From contig NZ_MAXF01000231.1 in assembly GCF_001704635.1 (NCBI RefSeq), positions 1-37,358 on the forward strand: a stretch of 37,358 nt of DNA. Reading direction: 5' to 3'. This document shows, in pieces, positions 8,145 to 16,114 of this stretch (its first letter is position 1; every line of letters starts with the position of its first letter). A program made the translations under genes and the position numbers. The notes under the pieces were generated by a model. It was not told the origin of the DNA. It saw only the letters and a program-made list of their open reading frames with translations, and searched no databases. This stretch comes from Streptomyces sparsogenes. Its GTDB lineage: Bacteria; Actinomycetota; Actinomycetes; Streptomycetales; Streptomycetaceae.

Positions 8145-9632
8145 ATGGATACCTACGACATCGCCGTCGTCGGCTGCGGCCCGGTCGGACTGGCTCTCGC
8201 ACGACTGTTGGCCATGAAGGGGCCCCGGGTCGCCGCCATCGACCCCAACCGGCTCGTCTGCCAGCATCCGCGCGCCACGCATCTCGACGACGAGACCATG
8301 CGCCTTCTGCAGACCCTCGGCGCGCAGGACATGGAACACCAGTTCCTGCGCCAAGCCGCCTGGACACTGCACCGGGAGGACGGGCAGGCCTTCCTCCAGC
8401 AGACGCTCCCCGAGGAGGAATCTGACCAGGGCTGGCGCACCGACTACCAGTTCCACCAGCCCGACTTCGAGTCGCGGCTGCGGGGTCTGCTGGCGGCCGA
8501 CGCGAACGCAGACCTCTGGTTCGGCTGGACGGCCACCGCGATCGAGCAGGACGACAAAGCGGTGCGGCTCACGCTGCTCGACCGGTCGACCGGAGCCGAA
8601 ACCACTCTCACGGCCAGCTACGCCGTCGGCTCGGACGGCGCCAACTCCTTCGTCCGGCAGGCGATGAACGCCGAAGTCGAGGACCTCCACGGCACTCAGC
8701 GTTCCCTCATCATCGACATCCACCCCTTCGAACACCCTGCACAGCTCCCTGCGGACAGCGGATTCATCTGGTGCGAGGGGAAGCGGCCCGTGACCTACGT
8801 CCCGATCTTCCCGCCCATGCTCCGCTTCGAGTTCATGCTGCTCGACGAGGACGACGCGGCAGAGCTCGAACGACCGCAGTCGGTGTACGACCTGCTGAGC
8901 CGCTGGCTGGCACCTGGCAGCTACCGCATCATGCGTACTGACACCTACGAATGGCACGCCCGGCTCGTGCACGGCTGGCGGTCCGACCGCCTGCTGCTCG
9001 CCGGCGACGCCGCGCACGAAATGCCTCCCATGCTCGGCCAGGGCATGTGCTCCGGGCTGCGCGATGCCGCGAACGTGGCGTGGAAGCTCGCCGCCGTGGT
9101 CAAGGGCGAAAGCCCCCAAGCCCTGCTCGACACCTACGAAAGCGAGCGGGCTGCGCACGTGCGCCCTTACATTGAGGAATCCGCTCGGCAGTCCAACCTG
9201 ATCGAAGCCCTCGGAATGGGCGCGTTCCCGGAGCTGAACGGAACGCAGACGATCGAGAGGTACCGGCCGCTGCTAGGGCCAGGCGTGGTTGCCCAGCCCG
9301 GCGGAGCCATCGGGCAACTGAGCCCGCAGCCACGCGGCGCGAACGGGGAGAAGCTGGACGATGTGAGCGGATACGGCTTCACCGTCGTGGGTAAGCCGGA
9401 GGTCACCTCCGCTGTGTCCGTGGACGTGCAGCAGCTATGGCGCCAACTCGGCGTAGTGGCCGTCCCGGAGACGGGGCCGGTCATCGACCGCTGGCTGGCC
9501 GAACACGCGGCGGCAGCGGCAATCATCCGTCCGGATCGCTACACCTTCGCGCTCGTCGCCGACACGGCGGAACTGGAACGGGCCACGCGCGACCTGGCGC
9601 GGACGGCATCGGTACAGGGGGTGGGCGCGTGA
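8145..9632 (+). CDS. FAD-dependent aromatic monooxygenase, MhpA/PheA-like group A
   Basis: This flavoprotein hydroxylase of about 495 residues uses NAD(P)H and O2 to add a hydroxyl to a phenolic ring. The FAD-binding GxGxxG is VVGCGPVGLALARLL (Gly 10, 12, 15). The DG motif is SDGANSFVRQ at about residue 162, and the GD motif, LLLAGDAAHEMPPMLGQG, begins near 285 and is followed by SGLRDAANVAWKL. The closest named relatives by architecture are 3-(3-hydroxyphenyl)propionate hydroxylase and resorcinol hydroxylase. A C-terminal thioredoxin-like extension appears to be present (after about residue 385). Two starts are possible: ATG 8130, which overlaps the transporter stop by 4 bp, or ATG 8145, preferred here for the GAAAGAG just upstream. 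It ends in a GTGA overlap with the next gene. In the proposed pathway it would hydroxylate orcinol. Confidence 0.9.
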   Translation: MDTYDIAVVGCGPVGLALARLLAMKGPRVAAIDPNRLVCQHPRATHLDDETMRLLQTLGAQDMEHQFLRQAAWTLHREDGQAFLQQTLPEEESDQGWRTDYQFHQPDFESRLRGLLAADANADLWFGWTATAIEQDDKAVRLTLLDRSTGAETTLTASYAVGSDGANSFVRQAMNAEVEDLHGTQRSLIIDIHPFEHPAQLPADSGFIWCEGKRPVTYVPIFPPMLRFEFMLLDEDDAAELERPQSVYDLLSRWLAPGSYRIMRTDTYEWHARLVHGWRSDRLLLAGDAAHEMPPMLGQGMCSGLRDAANVAWKLAAVVKGESPQALLDTYESERAAHVRPYIEESARQSNLIEALGMGAFPELNGTQTIERYRPLLGPGVVAQPGGAIGQLSPQPRGANGEKLDDVSGYGFTVVGKPEVTSAVSVDVQQLWRQLGVVAVPETGPVIDRWLAEHAAAAAIIRPDRYTFALVADTAELERATRDLARTASVQGVGA

Positions 9633-10471
9633 AGGAGTACGCGGCCGGAATGACGTGGGGGGAGGGCCCCCGCTGGCAGCGCGGTGCACTGTGGCTGTCC
9701 GACACCCAGGGCGGAAAGCTGTGGACCGACCACGACGGCCCCTGGCGCGGCATTCCGCTGGATGCCATCCCCAACGGCCTCTGGTTCCTGCCGGACGGGC
9801 GGCTGGTCGGGGCCATGATGCATCAACGGCGTATCGGCGTGTGGACCGGTGAGCAATTCGAAACCTACGCGGACCTGAGCGCGGTGGCCACCGGCCCGCT
9901 CGGTGACATGGTCGGCGACCCGCACGGCAACCTTTACGTGGATGACGTCGGCTTCGCCGCGCACGCCGGTGAACCAGTGCGACCGGGGCGGCTGCTGCGC
10001 GTTGCTGCAGACGGAGCTGTACACGTGGCCGCCGAAGACGTCGAGTTCCCCAACGGGCTGGCGTTCGCCGGTGACGGCCGCACCCTGGTTGTCGCCGAGA
10101 CCACCCGGCAACGACTGACCGCCTTCACCGTCGCAGACGACGGCGCCCTCACGGGCCGTCGCACCTACGCCGACCTCGCCCACCTGATCGGCGACGACGT
10201 CCGACCGGACGGAATCTGGGCGACACAGGACGGGGTCTGGGTGGCCACCACGACCGGACACGCCGTCGCCCTGGTGCGGGAGAACGAGCTGGTCACCTCG
10301 ATCGGCACCGGGACGCTGCTGCCGATCGCATGCTGCAGCGACGGCGGGAAGCGGCTCTTCGTTACCCTCGCCGACACCCAAGGCCTTCCCTTGGGCGAGG
10401 CCATGGCCACAAAGGCAGTGCACACGACGGTCGCACTGCTCGAAGTAGCAAAGGCGGGGGACACCTCATGA
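9629..10471 (+). CDS. SMP-30/gluconolactonase/LRE-family lactone hydrolase
   Basis: This 280-residue six-bladed beta-propeller has the divalent-metal active site of the SMP-30 family. The likely ligands are E12 (WGEGPRW), N142 (EFPNGLAF) and D194 (VRPDGIW). Members hydrolyse sugar lactones and other lactones. The start is the GTG at 9629, which overlaps the monooxygenase stop (GTGA) and follows a GGGGGTG ribosome site; the upstream frame extension is antisense-like noise. It ends in an ATGA overlap with the synthetase gene. A lactonase is not an obvious step in meta-cleavage. Trioxo acids can cyclise to pyrone or lactone forms, so a role in reopening such a by-product is plausible but is only inference. 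Confidence 0.9.
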   Translation: MKEYAAGMTWGEGPRWQRGALWLSDTQGGKLWTDHDGPWRGIPLDAIPNGLWFLPDGRLVGAMMHQRRIGVWTGEQFETYADLSAVATGPLGDMVGDPHGNLYVDDVGFAAHAGEPVRPGRLLRVAADGAVHVAAEDVEFPNGLAFAGDGRTLVVAETTRQRLTAFTVADDGALTGRRTYADLAHLIGDDVRPDGIWATQDGVWVATTTGHAVALVRENELVTSIGTGTLLPIACCSDGGKRLFVTLADTQGLPLGEAMATKAVHTTVALLEVAKAGDTS

Positions 10472-12482
10472 GCACGAAGCCACCGGACTGGACCCCGACG
10501 ACGCAGGCTGTCGAAAATGCCCGGATCACCGACTTCGCACGGTTCACCTCACAGCACGCAGGACGTGACCTGAGCGGTGACTACCACAAGCTGTGGGCGT
10601 GGTCGGTTGACGACGTGAACGGCTTCTGGGCCGCGGTGTGGGACTACTTCCGTCTGCCCGAGCGCCCAGCGAGACCCGCGCTGGCGACCGAGGCCATGCC
10701 GGGAAGCGTGTGGTTCCCCGGCAGCACGCTGAACTACACGGCCGAGGTGTTCCGTGACCGGACCGGCACCGACACCGCCGTCATCACGGTGACCGAGGAC
10801 ACCGGCCCGGTGGCCATCACCTGGCACCAACTGCGCCACCAGGTCGCCTCACTCGCGCAGGCACTCACCGGACTTGGCGTGCGCATGGGTGACCGGGTGG
10901 TGGGATACCTCCCCAACGGGGTACAAGCCATCACAGCCTTCCTCGCCACTGCCAGCCTGGGCGCGACCTGGGCGGTGTGCGGGCAGGACTACACCGCGGC
11001 CGCGGCCGAAGCACGATTCACACAACTCCAGCCGACCGTGCTGATCGCCGCGACCGGCTTCCTGCACGGCGGGAAGCACATCGACCGCTGCCCCGACGTA
11101 CAAGCCCTGCGCGACGCACTGCCGACCCTGGCGGCGACCATCGTTGTAGGGGACGCGACACGGGTGCCCGACGCCCTTGGGTGGTCCGCGCTCACCGAGC
11201 ACGACGCCGACTTCGCACCCCGCCCCGTCCCGTTCGACCATCCGCTGTGGGTCGTGTTCTCCTCGGGCACGACCGGACGGCCGAAGGGCATCGTGCACGG
11301 GCACGGCGGGGTCGTGCTCGAGCACCTCAAAAACCTGGGCCTGCAGCTTGGCCTGCGCGCCGGGGACCGCCTGCTGTGGCACACCACGCCGAGCTGGATG
11401 ATGTGGAACGTCTTGGTCGCTGGTCTGCTGCTGGGTGCCACAGCCGTGTGTTACGAGGGCAGCCCGACGTTTCCCGAGACCGATGCGCTCTGGCAGCTCG
11501 CGGCCGGTCTGGAGGTGAAGGTCCTGGGTACCAGCCCCGGCTACCTGGCGGCGTGTCGCAAGGCTGGCGTGCGGATCACCGACCACTATCCGGCCTCGCT
11601 CGAGCGCCTGGGCGTCACCGGTTCGACGTTCCCCGGCGACCTGCAGCACTGGGTCGCCGGTGAACTCGGGCCCCGGGTACAGGTGGTGTGTACCAGCGGC
11701 GGCACCGACGTGGTCACCGCGTTCCTCGGTGCCACCCCCACCACTCCGGTCTGGGCCGGGGAGCTGTCCGCCCCCTGCCTGGGCGTGTCCGTGGAAGCCT
11801 TCGGCCCGGACGGGAAGCCGGTGCGGGGCGAGGTGGGGGAACTGGTGGTACTCCGGCCAATGCCGTCGATGCCGCTCTTCTTCTGGGACGATCCGGACGG
11901 CTCCCGCTACCGCAACGCCTACTTCGACGTATACCCGGGAGTGTGGCGGCACGGCGACTGGATCACCATCACCGATCAGGGCTCGGTGATCATGCATGGC
12001 CGGTCCGACGCGACCCTGAACCGCCACGGCATACGCATGGGCACAGCGACATATACGGCCCGGTGGAGGAGCTCAAGGAGATCGCAGAAGCTCTCGTCGT
12101 CGGGATCGAGCAGGACGGCGGCCACTACTGGATGCCGTTGTTCGTCACCACCACCGACGGCACCGACGTCGACGACGTGCTGCGCGAGAAGATCCGCAAC
12201 GCCATACGCCACGGAGCCTCCCCCCGCCACGTACCCGACGAGATCATCCAAGCCCCCGGTATCCCGCACACCCGCACCGGCAAGAAACTCGAAGTCCCCG
12301 TGAAACGTCTGCTGCGCGGAGACGCTCCGGACACCGTGGTCGACCCCGGCAGCGTCGACAGACCAGAACTCATCGACTGGTACGCACGGATCGGCGCCGC
12401 TCACCGTACGCGACGTGGCATCGCTCTCGGTTCCGCTCCGTCCCGATCAGCCACAAGGCACGACGAAAGAGCCCTGCAATGA
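10468..12482 (+). pseudogene. Acetoacetyl-CoA synthetase-like gene with one frameshift
   Basis: This ANL-superfamily acyl-CoA ligase matches acetoacetyl-CoA synthetase (acetoacetate + ATP + CoA). The N-terminal cap has YHKLWAWSVDDVNGFWAAVW; the AMP-binding loop is FSSGTTGRPKGIVHGHGG (about residues 263-280). LWHTTPSWMMWN, TSGGTDV and the hinge region GDWITITDQG follow. At about 12043-12045 the match leaves frame 1 (GIRMGTA) and continues in frame 3 (SDIYGPVEELKEIAEALVVG). That frame includes the catalytic Lys region RTGKKLEVPVKRLL and ends at 12482 with an ATGA overlap with the next gene. One missing base explains the break. As read, the protein loses its C-terminal lid. The preserved second frame and intact overlap suggest a very recent mutation or a sequencing error. 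Its presence implies that the pathway yields acetoacetate or another beta-keto acid. Confidence 0.85.
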
Positions 12483-13441
12483 CCTACATCGCGTTGGAAG
12501 AAGCCTTCATCATCCCGGAGTTGTTCTCGCGCCAACCCTCGTCGCCCCAGAAGATCCAGGTCAGCGACCAGTACGTGAAGGACTGGGGACGGCGTCTGGG
12601 TGACTTCGAGGAGCACCGTCTTCCCGACATGGACGCACACGGCATCGACATTCAGATCCTGTCGCTGAGCGTCCCCGGCATCCAAGCCGACACCGACGCC
12701 GTCGCCGCCGTCGACAACGCCCGGTTTGCCAACGACTTCCTCGCCCAGACCATCGCCCGCCACCCCACCCGCTTCAGGGGGTTCGCCGCCCTGCCCCTGC
12801 AGGACCCTGCCGCCGCCGTGACCGAACTCCAACGCTGCGTCGAGCAGCTCGGATTCAAAGGTGCCTTGGTCAACGACCACACGCAGGGCCGATACCTGGA
12901 CGATCCCGCATATGACGAACTGTGGAGCGCGCTGGAAGAGCTCCGTGTGCCGTTGTATCTGCATCCCGGCTCGCTGCCCTGCGACGACTGGCACGTGATG
13001 CGCGGACGGCCTGAGATGTACGGGGCCAGCTGGAGCTGGCAGGCCGAAACCGGCGGCCACGCCATGCGGCTGATCTATGCCGGAGTGTTCGACCGGCACC
13101 CCGCCGCAACCCTGATCCTCGGGCACCTCGGCGAGTTCCTGCCGTTCCAACGCTCCCGCCTCGACTCGCGCTACCGCTCGCTCCGGGTCGACGAACCGCT
13201 CCAGCGGATGCCGTCGCAGTACTTCGGGAGCAACATCCTGATCACCACGAGCGGGGTACTGGCTCCGGAGGCCGTACAAGCCGCCGTGCTGACCATCGGG
13301 GCCGACGCGGTCATGTTCGCGGTCGATTACCCGTACGAGGTTACGGCCGACGCGGTGGCCTCGATCGAGAAGGCTGACCTTCCATCCCAGGTGAAGGAGA
13401 AGGTTGCCCATCTGAACGCCAGACGTGTGCTGCGCATCTGA
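12479..13441 (+). CDS. Amidohydrolase-2 family decarboxylase (gamma-resorcylate / 2,3-dihydroxybenzoate decarboxylase type)
   Basis: This 320-residue TIM-barrel metalloenzyme carries the decarboxylase hallmarks. The N-terminal IALEEAF supplies the metal-binding Glu (E7). H162 (LYLHPG) and D283 (FAVDYPYE) complete the metal site, and H216 (LILGHLGEFLPF) is the probable catalytic His. The EEAF form, without the second His of gamma-resorcylate decarboxylase (EEHF), resembles 2,3-dihydroxybenzoate and 5-carboxyvanillate decarboxylases. It should remove CO2 non-oxidatively from an ortho-hydroxybenzoate. The start ATG overlaps the stop of the synthetase frame (ATGA). It is the last gene of the operon but probably the first enzyme of the pathway, acting on the acid brought in by the transporter. 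The exact substrate (orsellinate, resorcylates, salicylates) cannot be read from sequence. Confidence 0.88.
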   Translation: MTYIALEEAFIIPELFSRQPSSPQKIQVSDQYVKDWGRRLGDFEEHRLPDMDAHGIDIQILSLSVPGIQADTDAVAAVDNARFANDFLAQTIARHPTRFRGFAALPLQDPAAAVTELQRCVEQLGFKGALVNDHTQGRYLDDPAYDELWSALEELRVPLYLHPGSLPCDDWHVMRGRPEMYGASWSWQAETGGHAMRLIYAGVFDRHPAATLILGHLGEFLPFQRSRLDSRYRSLRVDEPLQRMPSQYFGSNILITTSGVLAPEAVQAAVLTIGADAVMFAVDYPYEVTADAVASIEKADLPSQVKEKVAHLNARRVLRI

Positions 13442-13582
13442 CCGCAGCCCCTCGTCGGCAGGGTCGCCCAGCTCGGGCAGGGGGTCTGGTCCGGAGAAGA
13501 CGGCGTGGCGGGCGGCCGCTCGGCGCCGACGGGGGAGGAGGCGGACACGGGCATCGCACCCTCCCCGGCGCCTGTTCAGCTG

Positions 13583-14275
13583 TCAGATGGAGTCCGGGGC
13601 CAAGCCCGGGGCATCCCCGCACTGGGGCAGGAGGGCCGCGATCTCGTCTGCCGGGCGGGCTGTGTGCAGGCTGAGCAGGTCGGCGATCAGGTCGTCCAGG
13701 GGTGGCCAGGGAATGTTCCCGTGGTCGTTGTAGAGGCTGACCAGGCCGTGCAGCGCGGTCCAGAGCATGAGGCCGGCCTGCCACTGCTGCTCCGCCGAGG
13801 GCTGCTTGCGCTCTCCCTCGGCGGCGGCCGCCAGGGAGGTCACGACGGCCTCGAGCAGTTCGGCCCCGGCGCCGTGTGCTGATCCGGGGACAAGGTCGTC
13901 CGGCATCCGTCCGCCGAAGAGAGTGCGGTAATGGCCGGGCTGGCCGACTCCCCAGCGCACGTAGGCCGCGCACCGGGCGACGAGGTCGACCAGTGGATCT
14001 GGGGCTGACTGCGCGGCCTGGTCCATCAAACGGGCCAGTTCCTCATAGCGCAGCCGCAGCACGTGCTGGATCAATGCGCTCAGGTCGGGGAAGTGGCTGT
14101 AAATGCTGGCAGGTGCCACCCCGACCTCACGCGCTACCTGCCGCAGCGTCAGCGTCTCCGGCTGATCAAGGGTGGACAGCAGCTTCGCCGCGGCGTCTAC
14201 GAGCTGGGCCTTGAGAACCTGCCCCTGCCCGCGTGGATTGCGGCGACGGGGAGCAGAGCGCTCCTGAGACGACAT
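13583..14275 (-). CDS. TetR-family transcriptional regulator
   Basis: This 230-residue repressor-type protein has an N-terminal helix-turn-helix (LVDAAAKLL, then TLRQVAREVGVAPASIYSHFPD) and a C-terminal domain of the WHG type (GHYRTLFGGRMPDD, then WTALHGLVSLYND). It diverges from the oxidoreductase gene at 14412, with 136 bp between them. Three similar 17-bp palindromic boxes lie in that gap, so it most likely represses both itself and its neighbour. It converges with the catabolic operon, whose last stop is 142 bp away, and is probably unrelated to it. The start ATG lies just upstream of the conserved basic N-terminus (RRRNPRGQGQ); no longer alternative looks better. Confidence 0.9.
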   Translation of the reverse strand: MSSQERSAPRRRNPRGQGQVLKAQLVDAAAKLLSTLDQPETLTLRQVAREVGVAPASIYSHFPDLSALIQHVLRLRYEELARLMDQAAQSAPDPLVDLVARCAAYVRWGVGQPGHYRTLFGGRMPDDLVPGSAHGAGAELLEAVVTSLAAAAEGERKQPSAEQQWQAGLMLWTALHGLVSLYNDHGNIPWPPLDDLIADLLSLHTARPADEIAALLPQCGDAPGLAPDSI

Positions 14276-14306
14276 CTTCGCCCCCTTCTGACCGGTGCCG
14301 AACAGT

Positions 14307-14393
14307 TGAGCAACAGATGTTCACCGTACAGGCAGCGCGCGCCTTGACAGCGCTAACCAACGGTTGTTTACTGACATAACCAACAGTTGTTCA
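14307..14393. promoter_or_regulatory. Three probable TetR operator boxes
   Basis: Boxes at 14307-14323 (tgagcaacagatgttca), 14354-14370 (taaccaacggttgttta) and 14377-14393 (taaccaacagttgttca) share the core caac-n-gttgt, each an imperfect palindrome. The last two differ at 2 of 17 bases and are 23 bp apart; the first matches the last at 14 of 17. They lie between a TetR gene and its divergent target, covering the promoter side of each, which is the usual layout for autoregulation plus target repression. Confidence 0.7.
14344..14372 (+). promoter_or_regulatory. Probable sigma-70-type promoter for the oxidoreductase gene
   Basis: TTGACA (14344-14349) and TTTACT (14367-14372) are separated by 17 bp and point toward the gene at 14412. 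The operator box at 14354-14370 sits in the spacer and overlaps the -10, so bound repressor would block polymerase. Confidence 0.5.
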
Positions 14394-14411
14394 GTTAGAG
14401 GGTGGATGATC

Positions 14412-15026
14412 ATGCGCATAGCCGTACTCGGAGCGTCGGGGCGGACCGGCAGCGCGCTCGTCGACAAAGCGCTGGAACGGGGACACGAGGTCGTGGCCCT
14501 GGTTCGCACGCCGGCCAAGGTCACCGTGCCTGCGTCGCGGCAGGTCGAGGTCCGGAAGGCGGATGTCACCGTCCCGCAGAGCTTCCCCGACCTGACCGAC
14601 GTCGACGTGGCCGTCTCTGCCATCGGTATCGGTAAGGGCGACGGCCCGGGCGCACTGGTCGCCGGGGCCCGGGTGCTCGCGGCGGCGAACGTTCGCGCGA
14701 CGGTATGGCTCGGCGCGCTGGGCTCGGGCGTGTCGAGTCGATCGGGTGGGCTGATCTATGCGGGGGTGATGCGGATGTTCGTCGGCTCGGAGCTGGCCGA
14801 GAAGGTCGAGGCCGACCAGATCGCCCTGAATGCCGGCGCTACGGTGTTCCACGCCCCGGACGTCACCGATGGCCCTCTCAGCCCTACCCGCCACATCGTG
14901 CCACTGGCGGACCTGCGGCGTCCGCTGCTGCCGCCCCGAATCTCCCGGGCCACGCTGGCCTCCTTGTTGCTGGACGAGGCGGAGACGGGCCGACACGGTG
15001 CCGGAATCGTCGTACCCCTGAGTTAG
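14412..15026 (+). CDS. NAD(P)-binding oxidoreductase, NmrA/YwnB-like atypical SDR
   Basis: This Rossmann-fold protein of about 204 residues begins with MRIAVLGASGRTGSALVDKAL, the glycine-rich pattern of NmrA/YwnB-type NAD(P)H-binding proteins. There is no YxxxK catalytic pair, as usual for this group; members may be quinone or flavin reductases or redox sensors. ATG 14412 is chosen for the GAGGG at 14398-14402; in-frame ATGs at 14406 and 14364 are less well placed. It is divergent from, and almost certainly controlled by, the TetR gene at 13583-14275 through the boxes at 14307-14393. The 3' end lies only a few bases from an IS element (15029), but the coding frame seems complete. The role is unknown. 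Confidence 0.85.
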   Translation: MRIAVLGASGRTGSALVDKALERGHEVVALVRTPAKVTVPASRQVEVRKADVTVPQSFPDLTDVDVAVSAIGIGKGDGPGALVAGARVLAAANVRATVWLGALGSGVSSRSGGLIYAGVMRMFVGSELAEKVEADQIALNAGATVFHAPDVTDGPLSPTRHIVPLADLRRPLLPPRISRATLASLLLDEAETGRHGAGIVVPLS

Positions 15027-15028
15027 AG

Positions 15029-15876
15029 AACATCTCATTTGGTGAGTCTGCGGTAGCAGATGAGGGTGCAGGCGATGCTGGTGAAGGCCAGGAAGTGCTC
15101 GGCTTTGCGTTCATGGCGGCGATGCAGGCGGCGGCATCCGGCGAGCCAGGCCATAGTGCGTTCGATGGTCCAGCGATGTCGTCCCAGCCGCCTGGAAGAT
15201 TCGATGCCTTTGCGGGCGATGCGGTGCCGGATGCCGCGCTGGCGTAACCATCGGCGTAGGTGGTCGTAGTCGTAGCCCTTGTCGCCGTGGAGCTTGGCGG
15301 GTCGTCGGAGACGAGGACCGCGGCAGGAGCGGATGGGCGGGATGCCGCGTACGAGCGGCTCGCCGGCCTGGCTGTCGTGCAGTTCGCGCCGGAGACCCCG
15401 ACAGAGAGGGGCAGCCCGGTCCGCTCGGTAGTCAAGTGGATCTTCGAGCCGTACTTGCCCCGGTCCACAGGATTCGGACCTGTCAGTCCCCCCTTTTCAG
15501 AGCCCGCATGTTCACCGAATCGATCGCACAGCGGGACCAGTCCGGTTCACCGCGGGAGCCGAGTTCATCGAGGACCAGGCGATGGAGCTTCGCCCATACC
15601 CGGGCCTTTGACCACTCGGCGAAGCGCCGGTGGGCTGTCGCTCCCGACGGCCCGAACGATGTGGGGATGGCAGCTGCTGCCACGTGCAGCCCGATGTCGC
15701 CACGAACACGATCGCAGCCGGCACTTCCCGGTCACCATGTCGGCGCCGGCCGCCGCCCTGAGGTCGGACCGGCGCCTGCGGCACCACTCTCTGGAACGGC
15801 TCCCACAGCTCATCCGGCACCAGCCGCTCAACGATTCCCACGCCGACAGGCTGTCGAAGCCGCCAAATGAGATGAC
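15029..15876 (-). mobile_element. Decayed IS5-family element (IS427-like group) with terminal inverted repeats
   Basis: The ends carry matching inverted repeats: catctcatttgg (15031-15042) and ccaaatgagatg (15863-15874), perfect over 12 bp. On the minus strand the transposase can be followed through several frames. The N-terminus is VERLVPDELWEPFQRVVP, then TSGCTWQQLP. After a frameshift it continues SFGPSGATAHRRFAEW and IDSVNMRALKRG. After a second shift it reads DRGKYGSKIHLTTERTGLP, and after a third it gives the C-terminal block with IERTMAWL-type residues, ending RRLTK at 15035. At least three frameshifts mean it is inactive. No clear target duplication was found at the edges. It lies just past the oxidoreductase stop codon. 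Confidence 0.8.
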
Positions 15877-15940
15877 TTCTTGGTCATCGATTGACGCGGC
15901 AGTCCCCGTTGTCCCCAGGGCGGGAGCGAACCACCATCGG

Positions 15941-15958
15941 CAACCGCGATCGCGGTTG
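15941..15958. promoter_or_regulatory. 18-bp perfect palindrome upstream of an SDR gene
   Basis: caaccgcgatcgcggttg reads identically on both strands and lies 156 bp before the SDR start at 16115. The central CG and the length are like LacI-type operators, but no LacI gene is in the window. It could also be a chance GC-rich palindrome. Confidence 0.35.
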
Positions 15959-16114
15959 TGTAGACGGCCGTGCCCGGCACCGACGCGTGACAGGGGGCTG
16001 CCCCTCGTCCGGCACGCCGAGGTCAACGGGCACCGGCCGTCGCGGTACCCCGAACAAGGTCGCCTGGGCGAATCAGGCATCGCCTGGTGCGAGTAACTCT
16101 ATCGGAAGGTCATC

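Noticed and set aside
7875..9158. 427-aa minus-strand open frame
   Set aside because: Antisense to the transporter and monooxygenase; no family features and the sense strand is convincingly coding.
10849..12027. 392-aa minus-strand open frame
   Set aside because: Antisense to the acetoacetyl-CoA synthetase; low-complexity His/Gly/Arg-rich sequence.
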